In this document: in pieces, positions 49,000 through 57,511 of the stretch | Position numbering within the stretch: the first letter of the stretch is position 1 | How the letters are laid out: every line of letters starts with the position of its first letter | Assembly: GCF_002216775.1 (NCBI RefSeq) | Contig: NZ_CP022315.1 | Span: 2,852,001-2,916,000 of the forward strand | Direction of reading: 5' to 3' | Length of the DNA stretch: 64,000 nt | Origin: Virgibacillus phasianinus | Lineage (GTDB): Bacteria > Bacillota > Bacilli > Bacillales > Amphibacillaceae | The notes under the pieces: generated by a model | What the model was told of the DNA's origin: nothing | The model's database searches: none | What the model saw: the letters and a program-made list of their open reading frames with translations, nothing else | Position numbers and translations under genes: made by a program

Positions 49000-49093
49000 C
49001 ACTTTAAGAAAGTATCAATCTTTATCAGTATAAAGTATAAAAAAATCTAAGGCTTTCGCCATTAGTTCTTGGCGACAAGCCAAGATTTTCTAA
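49000..49093 (+). repeat. Three-hairpin dispersed repeat, copy C
   Basis: Hairpin 1 ACTTT-aag-AAAGT, hairpin 2 CTTTAT-cagt-ATAAAG, hairpin 3 GGCTTTCGCCA with TGGCGACAAGCC. The best-formed copy, 306 bp downstream of copy B in the same orientation. Confidence 0.85.
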
Positions 49094-49223
49094 TTTTATT
49101 CTAAATAAAGGAGGTTTAGTAATAACTCCATGAGGAATAATAGTGTGAAACGGTGTAAATTCGGATAAACCGTGATGAAAGGTATACACAATTTTTTATT
49201 AATCATAATTGTTAATTTAAAGC

Positions 49224-49263
49224 TCCTTCTAAGTCAGAATCAAGATAGAAGGAAATTTTTTTT
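49224..49263 (+). terminator. Terminator upstream of dnaG
   Basis: TCCTTCTA (49224-49231) and TAGAAGGA (49246-49253) followed by T8. It ends whatever transcript enters from the repeat region. Confidence 0.75.
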
Positions 49264-49338
49264 CGGTTTTAGAAAAATCTTGTCGAATTTTGCAGGGTTT
49301 TGGTCATGGTATCTAGAATATAAAACATGGTGGTAAAT

Positions 49339-51153
49339 ATGCCAAATCAAATTCCAGAGGAAACAATAGAAGAAGTCAGAAAAGCAAATGATATTGTTGA
49401 CGTTATTGGCGAATATGTTCAGCTTAAAAAACAAGGGAAAAACTATTTCGGGTTATGTCCTTTTCACGGCGAAAAAACCCCTTCATTTTCAGTCACACAG
49501 GAAAAACAAATTTTTCATTGCTTTGGCTGTGGAAAAGGCGGAAATGTAGTGACATTTATTATGGAAATGGAGAAATTTTCATTTTTTGAAGCAATGGAGC
49601 ATTTGGCTTCACGTAGTGGCATAACCTTACCAGAAACCGTTAAAGCTGAAGGAGGATCGCTTTCAGAAGAAAATCAAAGCATCCTGACAGCATACGAATG
49701 GTTGACAAAACTGTACCATCACTTACTTCGATTTACTAAGGATGGTAAAGAAGGGTTCAACTATTTTAAACAGCGGGGAATTTCGGAAGAAACAATTGAT
49801 TTGTTCCAGTTAGGATTTGCGCCAAATGATACTAGTTTTACTGCCGAGTTCCTAAAGAAAAAAGGATTTCACGAGCAAGTACTTGTGAAAGCAGGTTTAT
49901 TATCGCTTCAGAATGACAATAACATAACAGACAGGTTTCGGGGCCGTGTGATGTTTCCAATTCGGAATCATCTCGGCAAAACGATCGCTTTTGGTGGCAG
50001 AATCATATCTAATGGTGAACCAAAATACCTGAACAGTTCAGAGAGTGAATTGTTCCAAAAAGGTAAGCTATTATATAACTTCGATTTGGCAAAGAAACAT
50101 ATCCGAAATGCGGGCGAGGCTGTATTATTTGAAGGATATATGGATGTCATATCTGCCTTTCAGGCTGGTGTGAAAAACGCAATAGCTACTCTGGGTACAT
50201 CCCTGACACTAAATCAGGCAAAGCTGTTAAAACGTTATGTTGATACAGTAACTATTTGTTATGACGGGGATAACGCCGGTATTGAAGCAACTTTCAAGGC
50301 TTCATCAATTCTTAAGGAAACGGGATGTAAGGTGAAAGTTGCCAGATTGAAGGATGGTATGGATCCAGATGACTATATCAACGCGTATGGTACGGAATCA
50401 TTTCAAAATGATGTGATAAAAGCAAGTGAAACGTATATATCTTTTTATATGCGATATATTAAAAGAAGTTATAACTTAAGTCTTGAAGATGATCGTTTTA
50501 ACTATATCGATACCATTCTTAAAGAGCTGGCAATGATTGATAATTCAATTGAACGGGAATATTACTTAGGAGAGCTAAGTAAAGAATTCGATATTTCGGT
50601 TGACTCCCTAAAAGAAGAAATGCGCTTTTATCGTAAAGATAAGGTACAGAATAAGGATAAGAGTGAAGGTAACAGATATACTAATAACACAAATAACCAT
50701 TATCAAACGAAAAAGTTACTGCCAGCATTTCTGAATGCGGAGAAACAGCTAATTGCATATATGTTGAAAGATAGAGCGATTACTGATAAAGTGCAGGAGG
50801 AAATAGGTGCGGCATTCAATATCGATGCGCATAAAATTATTGCAACACATCTATATGCATTTTATGAAGAAGACCATCCTGCTGACGTTAGTAATTTTAT
50901 TGAGAAACTAACGGATCAGGATATTAAAAATCTGGTTATTGAAATTGCAATGATTCACACGGATGAAAATATCAGTGATAAAGAAATTAATGACTATCTT
51001 AGAATCATTCGTGCTGAGACTAATGATATTGCTACTATTAAAACATTAAAGCAAGAACAAAAGCTTGCTGAACAACAACAGGATTCGGTGAAATCGTTGG
51101 AAATTGGGATGCGAATTATTGCAATTCAGAAGCAGCTGAAAAATTCAAAGTGA
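49339..51153 (+). CDS. dnaG: DNA primase
   Basis: A 604-aa replication primase. The CHC2 zinc finger uses C40, H43, C61 and C64 ('CPFHGEKTPSF' and 'IFHCFGCGKGGN'). The Toprim domain has 'AVLFEGYMDVISAFQAG' and 'ICYDGDNAGIEA'. The C-terminal helicase-binding domain follows a Lys/Asn-rich linker near residue 435. ATG 49339 gives MPNQIPEETIEEV, matching the family; an in-frame ATG at 49327 lies before GGTGG. First gene of the dnaG-sigA operon. Confidence 0.97.
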   Translation: MPNQIPEETIEEVRKANDIVDVIGEYVQLKKQGKNYFGLCPFHGEKTPSFSVTQEKQIFHCFGCGKGGNVVTFIMEMEKFSFFEAMEHLASRSGITLPETVKAEGGSLSEENQSILTAYEWLTKLYHHLLRFTKDGKEGFNYFKQRGISEETIDLFQLGFAPNDTSFTAEFLKKKGFHEQVLVKAGLLSLQNDNNITDRFRGRVMFPIRNHLGKTIAFGGRIISNGEPKYLNSSESELFQKGKLLYNFDLAKKHIRNAGEAVLFEGYMDVISAFQAGVKNAIATLGTSLTLNQAKLLKRYVDTVTICYDGDNAGIEATFKASSILKETGCKVKVARLKDGMDPDDYINAYGTESFQNDVIKASETYISFYMRYIKRSYNLSLEDDRFNYIDTILKELAMIDNSIEREYYLGELSKEFDISVDSLKEEMRFYRKDKVQNKDKSEGNRYTNNTNNHYQTKKLLPAFLNAEKQLIAYMLKDRAITDKVQEEIGAAFNIDAHKIIATHLYAFYEEDHPADVSNFIEKLTDQDIKNLVIEIAMIHTDENISDKEINDYLRIIRAETNDIATIKTLKQEQKLAEQQQDSVKSLEIGMRIIAIQKQLKNSK

Positions 51154-51183
51154 TATAAATGGAGTATGGAAGGAGGGGGACTC

Positions 51184-52305
51184 ATGGCCGAAAATATGCC
51201 TTCACAAACAAAGAATAATGAAAATGAATTAACCCTTGAACAAACGAAGGATCAATTGCTTGAAATGGGTAAAAAACGCGGCACATTGGCATATGAAGAA
51301 GTCGCTGATCGCTTATCTCATTTTGAGATCGAGTCAGATCAAATGGACGAATTTTATGAGTACCTGGGCGAACAAGGTGTAGAAGTAATCGGTGAATCCG
51401 AAGATGATCCGAATATGCAACAAATTTCAAAGGAAGAAACCTTCGATCTGAACGATTTGAGTGTTCCGCTTGGAATCAAAATAAATGATCCCGTCCGGAT
51501 GTATTTAAAAGAAATAGGTCGTGTTGACCTATTATCTGCTTCAGATGAAATTGATCTTGCAACACGTATTGAAAAAGGTGATGAGGAAGCTAAACGCCGT
51601 CTTGCGGAAGCTAACTTACGCTTGGTTGTAAGTATTGCCAAACGATATGTTGGACGAGGTATGTTGTTTTTAGACCTTATTCAGGAAGGTAACATGGGCC
51701 TTATTAAAGCTGTAGAGAAGTTTGATTATCGCAAGGGCTTTAAGTTCAGTACCTATGCAACATGGTGGATACGTCAGGCAATTACCCGTGCTATTGCAGA
51801 CCAGGCAAGAACAATTCGGATTCCAGTACACATGGTTGAAACGATTAATAAGTTAATCAGGGTTCAACGTCAATTACTTCAGGATTTGGGCCGAGAGCCA
51901 ACACCAGAAGAAATTGGTGAGGAAATGGAATTAACACCTGACAAGGTCCGGGGAATCCTCAAAATTGCCCAGGAGCCAGTATCACTTGAAACACCTATTG
52001 GTGAAGAAGATGACTCTCATTTAGGTGATTTCATTGAAGATCAAGAGGCAATATCACCCTCTGATCACGCTGCATATGAGCTGCTGAAAGAACAACTTGA
52101 AGATGTACTTGATACGTTAACTGACCGTGAAGAAAATGTTTTACGACTAAGGTTTGGACTTGATGACGGAAGGACAAGGACGTTAGAAGAGGTAGGAAAA
52201 GTATTCGGTGTAACGAGAGAACGAATCCGTCAAATCGAAGCAAAAGCGCTCCGTAAACTTCGCCATCCTAGTAGAAGTAAAAGGTTGAAGGATTTTCTCG
52301 AATAA
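51184..52305 (+). CDS. sigA: Primary RNA polymerase sigma factor SigA (RpoD)
   Basis: A 373-aa housekeeping sigma-70 factor. Region 1.1 is at the N-terminus, region 1.2 at '[20 protein letters not shown]', region 2 at '[56 protein letters not shown]'-type core (about 145-215). Region 4.2 '[28 protein letters not shown]' ends the protein. ATG 51184 after GGAAGGAGGGGG. Partner of dnaG in the conserved macromolecular-synthesis operon. Confidence 0.99.
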   Translation: MAENMPSQTKNNENELTLEQTKDQLLEMGKKRGTLAYEEVADRLSHFEIESDQMDEFYEYLGEQGVEVIGESEDDPNMQQISKEETFDLNDLSVPLGIKINDPVRMYLKEIGRVDLLSASDEIDLATRIEKGDEEAKRRLAEANLRLVVSIAKRYVGRGMLFLDLIQEGNMGLIKAVEKFDYRKGFKFSTYATWWIRQAITRAIADQARTIRIPVHMVETINKLIRVQRQLLQDLGREPTPEEIGEEMELTPDKVRGILKIAQEPVSLETPIGEEDDSHLGDFIEDQEAISPSDHAAYELLKEQLEDVLDTLTDREENVLRLRFGLDDGRTRTLEEVGKVFGVTRERIRQIEAKALRKLRHPSRSKRLKDFLE

Positions 52306-52314
52306 ATTTGGTAT

Positions 52315-52356
52315 CAGTCATTGACACGGGTTCGTGATCAATGGCTGTTCATCTTG
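52315..52356 (+). terminator. Terminator after sigA
   Basis: CAGTCATTG (52315-52323) and CAATGGCTG (52339-52347), one G-T pair, inner CACG/CGTG, and a T-rich tail to 52362. Confidence 0.75.
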
Positions 52357-52580
52357 TTTTTTAACTATCTTTAACTATCTTTAGCAATACATAGGAAGTA
52401 CAACTATGGTTTAAAATAGGCATAAATGGAGAAGCATCCTTTATCGTCTAGTAAAATTGGTATATTATTATTTTTCTATAATTAGTCACACTTTTGCCCT
52501 TTAAACTAAATCGTTTTTAAAGTAAACTATATATAGTTATGTTTAAGTTACATTAAGAGATTACATAAGGAGGAAACGCA

Positions 52581-52955
52581 ATGAAGAAAAACCCAGTTAT
52601 CCCCTTCGCACTTATTGCAGTAATAGGGATTTTATTGGTGATCGTAATATCAGTTGTTGGCCTTGATCAACAGGCAACGATTGAAAAGGCAGAAGAAGGT
52701 GGCGGAGAAAAGCAGGAAAAAGCGGAAGCATCAACCGATGATCCAGCAGCAATTTTCCAAAATAATTGTATCTCCTGTCATGGTGCTGACTTAACGGGTG
52801 GAGTAGGACCGGATTTAACAAAAGTAGGCGCAAGATATAATAAAAAAGAAATTAAAAATATTATTTTAAATGGTAAAGGTTCTGTAATGCCTGCAGGATT
52901 GGTAAAAGAACCGCAAGCGGAGGCCTTAGCAGAATGGCTTTCAAAAAAGAAATAA
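52581..52955 (+). CDS. cccA: Membrane-anchored cytochrome c550
   Basis: A 124-aa monoheme c-type cytochrome. An N-terminal membrane anchor (residues 6-27) is followed by a Glu/Lys linker. The heme motif is C63-I-S-C66-H67 and the likely axial Met is M103 in 'GSVMPAG'. Carries electrons on the outer face of the membrane, probably to cytochrome c oxidase. RBS AAGGAGG. A 14-bp palindrome (52525-52538) lies upstream. Located after sigA as in B. subtilis. Confidence 0.95.
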   Translation: MKKNPVIPFALIAVIGILLVIVISVVGLDQQATIEKAEEGGGEKQEKAEASTDDPAAIFQNNCISCHGADLTGGVGPDLTKVGARYNKKEIKNIILNGKGSVMPAGLVKEPQAEALAEWLSKKK

Positions 52956-52984
52956 TAAATAAATAAGATAATAATTAACCAACC

Positions 52985-53020
52985 AGAAAGCTTTCTGATC
53001 TATGCAGAAAGCTTTCTTTT
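52985..53020 (+). terminator. Terminator after cccA
   Basis: AGAAAGCTTTCTG (52985-52997) pairs with CAGAAAGCTTTCT (53005-53017) and runs into T. Each arm is also self-complementary. Confidence 0.9.
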
Positions 53021-53041
53021 CGATTAAAAGGAAGGTGAACT

Positions 53042-53761
53042 ATGATTCAACCTATAACTATTTCAGACCGATTAAAGCGAGTGGCCTCCTATTTACCAGC
53101 AGGATCGCATTTTGCTGATATTGGGTCAGATCATGCATACCTCCCATGTTTTGTTTGTCAACATGACGAAAAAGCAAAAGCTATAGCTGGGGAGGTAGTT
53201 GAAGGTCCATATAAAAGCGCAAGAGCTACTGTTAAAGTCTACCAATTACATGATGTCATTGATGTTCGGCTCGGTGATGGATTGTCAATTATTGAAAAGG
53301 ATGAAGTGAAACAAATTGTTATTGCGGGGATGGGTGGTAAGCTTATAACATCGATATTGCAGCAAGGAAATGATAAGCTTGAAAGTGTTGAGCGGTTAAT
53401 TATACAGCCAAATGTTGATGCAAAGGCTGTTCGTAATTGGACCTATCACCATGGTTATAAAATTGTCCAAGAGGAAATAGTAGAAGAAAATGGTCATTTT
53501 TATGAAATTATTGTTGCTGATAAAGGGGAAACAAATCGAAAGTTATCTGAACAAGAGATTATGTTTGGACCACTGTTATTGGCAAATAAATCATCCGCCT
53601 TCTATCATAAATGGAAGAGTGAACAAAGAAAAATACAATTTGTCATGAATCAGTTAGAACTGGCCAGTGTACCACAAACTGAAAAATTAGCTAGGTTTAA
53701 TAATGAACTATCCTGGGTTAAGGAGGTTTTGCAAGATGAAGGAGATAATTACAAATCGTGA
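53042..53761 (+). CDS. trmK: tRNA (adenine22-N1)-methyltransferase TrmK
   Basis: A 239-aa class I methyltransferase. Motif I is 'HFADIGSDHAYLPCF' near residue 23, then 'AGEVVEGPYKSARATV' and 'IAGMGGKLITSIL'. A C-terminal coiled coil is present. Methylates N1 of A22 in tRNA-Ser/Tyr. RBS AAGGAAGGTG. The last 26 nt overlap yqfO. Confidence 0.94.
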   Translation: MIQPITISDRLKRVASYLPAGSHFADIGSDHAYLPCFVCQHDEKAKAIAGEVVEGPYKSARATVKVYQLHDVIDVRLGDGLSIIEKDEVKQIVIAGMGGKLITSILQQGNDKLESVERLIIQPNVDAKAVRNWTYHHGYKIVQEEIVEENGHFYEIIVADKGETNRKLSEQEIMFGPLLLANKSSAFYHKWKSEQRKIQFVMNQLELASVPQTEKLARFNNELSWVKEVLQDEGDNYKS

Positions 53762-54848
53762 TGTATTTCATGAAATGGAGAAGTGGACCCCACGTGATCT
53801 TGCCTATGATTGGGATAATGTAGGGCTGCAGCTCGGATCATTTACAAGGGAAGTTAAAAAGGTGATGATTACCTTGGATGTGCTAGATACTGTAGTAGAT
53901 GAAGCTATAGAGAATGAAGTGGATCTAATTATTGCACATCATCCATTATTATTTAAATCGGTAAAACAAATAAATACTGATGAAGTCAAAGGAAAGATAA
54001 TCGAAAAATTAATAAAACACGATATAACTGTTTATGCAGCACATACCAATCTTGATATTGCAAATGGCGGGGTTAACGACATGCTTTGTGATGCAATTGG
54101 TATGAAACAAACAGACTTATTAATGGAAGCAAAAAGTGAAAGACTTTATAAATTGGCTGTTTACGTCCCAAGCACACACGTGGATATTGTAAGAGAAGCA
54201 CTTGGTGACAGTGGAGCTGGTTATATTGGTAACTATAGTCATTGTACTTTTCAGACGGCTGGAACAGGTGCGTTTAAACCTTTAGAGGGTACAGACCCAT
54301 TTATCGGTAAAAAAGGTGATGTAGCAAAGGTAGATGAAGCAAAATTAGAAACAATTGTTACAGAACAGGGTTTATCAGATGTATTGCAGCAAATGAAAAA
54401 TGCTCATCCCTATGAAGAGGCTGCATATGACATTTTCCCTTTACGTAATGAAGGAGAAAAATTGGGGATTGGACGAATTGGTGAACTGGATGAGGAAATG
54501 ACGTTACAAATGTTGAGTGAACATATAAAACAAGCATTGGAAGTCCCGCGCGTCCGTGTAACAGGAGATTTACAACAAAAAGTTAAACGAGTTGCCGTAC
54601 TTGGAGGGAGTGGGGCAGATTATATTGATGAGGTAAAGGAGAAAGGTGCGGATGTTTACCTAACAGGTGACATGTCTTTTCACCATGCCCAAGATGCTTG
54701 GCAAATGGGGCTGTCCATTATAGATCCAGGGCATCATGTCGAAAAAGTTATGAAACAATCCACGAAACGGTATTTGGAAAATATATTTACCAAGAAGCTT
54801 GAGGTGATAGTATCAAAGACCAATACAGAGCCCTTTCAATTTATATAA
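53736..54848 (+). CDS. yqfO: YqfO, Nif3-like dinuclear metal center protein
   Basis: A 370-aa NIF3/GTP cyclohydrolase type 2 family protein. Metal ligands are seen in 'IIAHHPLLFKSVKQ', 'AAHTNLDIANGGVND' and the C-terminal 'GDMSFHHAQDAW' and 'DPGHHVEKV'. An inserted PII-like domain (about 130-235, 'LYKLAVYVPSTHVDIVREAL') is typical of the long form. ATG 53736 after AAGGAGG. Substrate not certain. Confidence 0.93.
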   Translation: MKEIITNRDVFHEMEKWTPRDLAYDWDNVGLQLGSFTREVKKVMITLDVLDTVVDEAIENEVDLIIAHHPLLFKSVKQINTDEVKGKIIEKLIKHDITVYAAHTNLDIANGGVNDMLCDAIGMKQTDLLMEAKSERLYKLAVYVPSTHVDIVREALGDSGAGYIGNYSHCTFQTAGTGAFKPLEGTDPFIGKKGDVAKVDEAKLETIVTEQGLSDVLQQMKNAHPYEEAAYDIFPLRNEGEKLGIGRIGELDEEMTLQMLSEHIKQALEVPRVRVTGDLQQKVKRVAVLGGSGADYIDEVKEKGADVYLTGDMSFHHAQDAWQMGLSIIDPGHHVEKVMKQSTKRYLENIFTKKLEVIVSKTNTEPFQFI

Positions 54849-54939
54849 AGAATGTCGATTTATAATGCATGGATAAGGAATGTGTTTTATAATGAAACTA
54901 AGGAAATTTAGCGAAATTTAGGGCAGTAGTAGTTGCTCA

Positions 54940-54988
54940 GTGAATGAATTTTGCATTCACGGGGTTTTAAAAAGTGTGCTTGAAGCAC
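54940..54988 (+). other. Two hairpins in the cshB leader
   Basis: GTGAATG/CATTCAC (54940-54960) followed by GGGGTTTT, then GTGCTT-g-AAGCAC (54976-54988) just before the cshB RBS. The first may be a weak terminator for yqfO. Confidence 0.45.
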
Positions 54989-55004
54989 CTAAAGGAGTAT
55001 TTAA

Positions 55005-56321
55005 ATGGAAAAGATTAATTTTAAAAAGTTTGCGTTTCATACTTTTATGATAGATGTTGTCGATAAACTGCAATTTAGTGAGCCAACCGATATTCAGGCG
55101 AAAGTTATACCGGCAATCCTAAGCGGAAAAAGTGTCATTGGACAATCTCATACAGGTTCAGGGAAAACACACGCGTATTTATTACCGCTTGTTAATAAAA
55201 TAGAGGAGGACAAGCAATCTGTTCAATTCGTTATTACAGCACCAACACGTGAATTAGCTATGCAAATTCATGATGAGGTAAAAAAAATTATTCATTTCGC
55301 CGGGAAAGAACAGAAATGGACTTCAAAGCTCCTTGTTGGTGGTACGGATAAGCAGAAAATGACCGAGAAACTAAAAAAGCCACCGCATATTGTCGTAGGG
55401 ACGCCTGGGCGTATATTAGATTTAGTAAAAGAAGAGGCTATTTCTATTTATTCCGCCACATCCTTCGTTATTGACGAAGCAGATTTGATGCTGGATCTCG
55501 GATTCATTAATGAAGTAGACCAATTGTTAGTGAGGTCGAATAAAGAGGTACAATTGCTTGTGTTTTCAGCGACAATTCCACAGCGACTGGAACACTTTTT
55601 TAGAAAATATTTAGAAAACCCTTTACATGTGAAAATAGATGATCAACTATCACCGGAAACCATGGAACATTGGTTAATTGATATGAAACATCGGGAAGCT
55701 GCTGATGTGATCGCAAATATTTCTAAAGTAATTAATCCTTATCTGGCAATTATTTTTACGAATGGCAAGGAAAAAGCGAACGAATTAGCAGAAAGTTTAT
55801 TGGCAAAAGGTATAGAGACAGGATTAATACATGGAGGTCTCTCGCCCCGTGAACGAAAACGTGCGTTGAAAGATATCCAAAATTTACGTTATCAATATAT
55901 TGTCGCAACTGATTTAGCATCTAGAGGGATTGATATTAAGGGTGTAAGTCATGTAATCAATGCACAACTTCCAAAAGAGGAAGATTTTTATGTCCATCGG
56001 GTGGGTCGAACTGCTCGTGCCGGCATGGAGGGGACGGCTATTAGTCTTTACGATGATAGTGACATTAAAATCATTCGTAAATTAGAACAAAAGGGATTGG
56101 ATTTCACATTTTTTGATGTTAAAAATGATGAATGGATTGAGATGAAATCCTGGAATGAACGGAATTTACGTTTAAAAACAGAAGCTGATGTAGATAGAGA
56201 GGCTTGGAAGCGTGTTAAGAAATCAAAAAAGGTAAAACCTGGCTATAAGAAAAAAATGAAAAAACAACAAGAATCGATTAAAAAAAGATTAAATAAAAGT
56301 CCAAAGTATAAAAAGAAATAA
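55005..56321 (+). CDS. cshB: DEAD-box RNA helicase CshB
   Basis: A 438-aa helicase. It has a Q motif region, motif I '[13 protein letters not shown]', motif II '[13 protein letters not shown]', motif III 'VFSATIP' and motif VI '[10 protein letters not shown]'. The C-terminal tail from about residue 385 is extremely Lys-rich. It matches CshB (YqfR), a cold-shock helicase that remodels RNA. RBS AAAGGAG. Next to nfo as in B. subtilis. Confidence 0.95.
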   Translation: MEKINFKKFAFHTFMIDVVDKLQFSEPTDIQAKVIPAILSGKSVIGQSHTGSGKTHAYLLPLVNKIEEDKQSVQFVITAPTRELAMQIHDEVKKIIHFAGKEQKWTSKLLVGGTDKQKMTEKLKKPPHIVVGTPGRILDLVKEEAISIYSATSFVIDEADLMLDLGFINEVDQLLVRSNKEVQLLVFSATIPQRLEHFFRKYLENPLHVKIDDQLSPETMEHWLIDMKHREAADVIANISKVINPYLAIIFTNGKEKANELAESLLAKGIETGLIHGGLSPRERKRALKDIQNLRYQYIVATDLASRGIDIKGVSHVINAQLPKEEDFYVHRVGRTARAGMEGTAISLYDDSDIKIIRKLEQKGLDFTFFDVKNDEWIEMKSWNERNLRLKTEADVDREAWKRVKKSKKVKPGYKKKMKKQQESIKKRLNKSPKYKKK

Positions 56322-56340
56322 AAAAAACGGGGTGTTTGAT

Positions 56341-57234
56341 ATGGTGAAAATTGGATCGCATGTTTCAATGAGTGGAAAAAAAATGCTGTTAGGATCGAGT
56401 GAAGAAGCGGTTTCATATGGGGCAAATGTATTTATGATTTATACTGGTGCACCTCAAAATACGAGAAGAAAAGCGATTGAAGAACTAAACATTGAGGCGG
56501 GCACAGCTCATATGAAAGAAAATGGTATAGAGGAAATTGTTGTTCATGCACCATATATTATTAATATTGGCAACACAACAAAACCAGCAACGTTTCAACT
56601 TGGTGTTGACTTCCTTCGCAGTGAGATTGAGCGGACCGAGGCGCTAGGCGCAAAACAAATTGTGCTGCACCCTGGCTCCCATGTTGGTGCTGGTGCGGAC
56701 GAAGGAATTCAAAAGATTGTGGAAGGCTTAAATGAAGTGCTTGATAAGGATCAGAACGTCCAGATCGCGCTTGAAACAATGGCTGGAAAAGGGACAGAAA
56801 TTGGGCGTACTTTCGATGAACTGGCCAAGATTTTTGATGGTGTGCAGTTAAACGAAAAGCTGTCAGTTTGCATGGATACCTGTCACATTCATGATGCGGG
56901 GTATGATGTTGTAACTGATTTCGATGGTGTCCTTAATCAATTTGATAAAATAATTGGCTTGGACCGTTTAAAAGTAATACACGTCAACGATAGTAAAAAC
57001 GTTCGTGAAGCACATAAGGACCGACATGAAAATATAGGATTTGGGTATCTAGGATTTGAAGCACTTCATAAGGTTGTCCATCATCCACAATTGCACGAAT
57101 TACCCAAGATACTTGAAACACCATACGTTGGAGAAGATAAGAAAAATAAAAAGCCCCCATACAAATTTGAAATTAGTATGCTGAAAGACGGCACATTTGA
57201 TGAGGAATTAAAAGAAAAGATTATTAAGCAATAA
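56341..57234 (+). CDS. nfo: Endonuclease IV (AP endonuclease)
   Basis: A 297-aa TIM-barrel enzyme that cleaves abasic sites. Zinc ligands lie in '[11 protein letters not shown]', '[12 protein letters not shown]', '[13 protein letters not shown]', '[13 protein letters not shown]' and 'HVNDSKN'. ATG 56341 follows GGGGTG; the open frame begins 3 codons earlier at a TTG. In Bacilli it protects spore DNA. A strong terminator follows, which has been the target of an IS insertion. Confidence 0.97.
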   Translation: MVKIGSHVSMSGKKMLLGSSEEAVSYGANVFMIYTGAPQNTRRKAIEELNIEAGTAHMKENGIEEIVVHAPYIINIGNTTKPATFQLGVDFLRSEIERTEALGAKQIVLHPGSHVGAGADEGIQKIVEGLNEVLDKDQNVQIALETMAGKGTEIGRTFDELAKIFDGVQLNEKLSVCMDTCHIHDAGYDVVTDFDGVLNQFDKIIGLDRLKVIHVNDSKNVREAHKDRHENIGFGYLGFEALHKVVHHPQLHELPKILETPYVGEDKKNKKPPYKFEISMLKDGTFDEELKEKIIKQ

Positions 57235-57243
57235 GAATCGAAT

Positions 57244-57279
57244 GGAAGCACGCATATATTTTGCGTGCTTCCTTTTTTT
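57244..57279 (+). terminator. Terminator after nfo
   Basis: GGAAGCACGCA (57244-57254) and TGCGTGCTTCC (57262-57272), 11-bp stem, then T7. The IS1182-type target duplication starts inside its 3' arm at 57269. Confidence 0.95.
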
Positions 57280-57354
57280 AAGAAGAAAATATAAAAGAAA
57301 ACCTGTCTAGTGTGAGCGCACTGAACTTATTAAAATAATGATTGAATCCCATAT
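57269..57354. repeat. Left copy of the 86-bp target-site duplication
   Basis: Identical by eye to 59191-59276. It contains the end of the nfo terminator and, at 57330-57354, a duplicated remnant of the yqfT 3' end (stop and last codons). Confidence 0.95.
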
Positions 57355-57380
57355 GAGGCTGGGACAAAACCCAGTAAATA

Positions 57381-57427
57381 AAAAAGCGTGGCACTCACCG
57401 TTCAGGTGACATACCACGCTTTTTTTA
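57381..57427 (+). terminator. Terminator at the left end of the IS
   Basis: AAAAAGCGTGG (57381-57391) and CCACGCTTTTT (57414-57424) with an inner TCACC/GGTGA. It lies before the transposase and would block incoming transcription. Confidence 0.9.
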
Positions 57428-57511
57428 TATAATCGTTTATTTTTACTAAACAAAAAGAATCCCCTTTGATAGAATTAAAGTAACCACACAATAATTATCG
57501 GAGGGATTCTT

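Larger units (their letters stand above)
48574..49338. other. 765-bp gene-free region between yqfL and dnaG
   Basis: Holds an 11-bp hairpin (48628-48659), repeat copies B and C, a very AT-rich middle and a T-tailed terminator (49224-49263). No credible ORF was found; two AGGAGG motifs (48673, 49110) lead only to very short frames. In B. subtilis yqxD occupies this place. Confidence 0.75.

Noticed and set aside
52361-52382. Tandem TTAACTATCT repeats after sigA
   Set aside because: Only two short AT-rich units; likely chance slippage.
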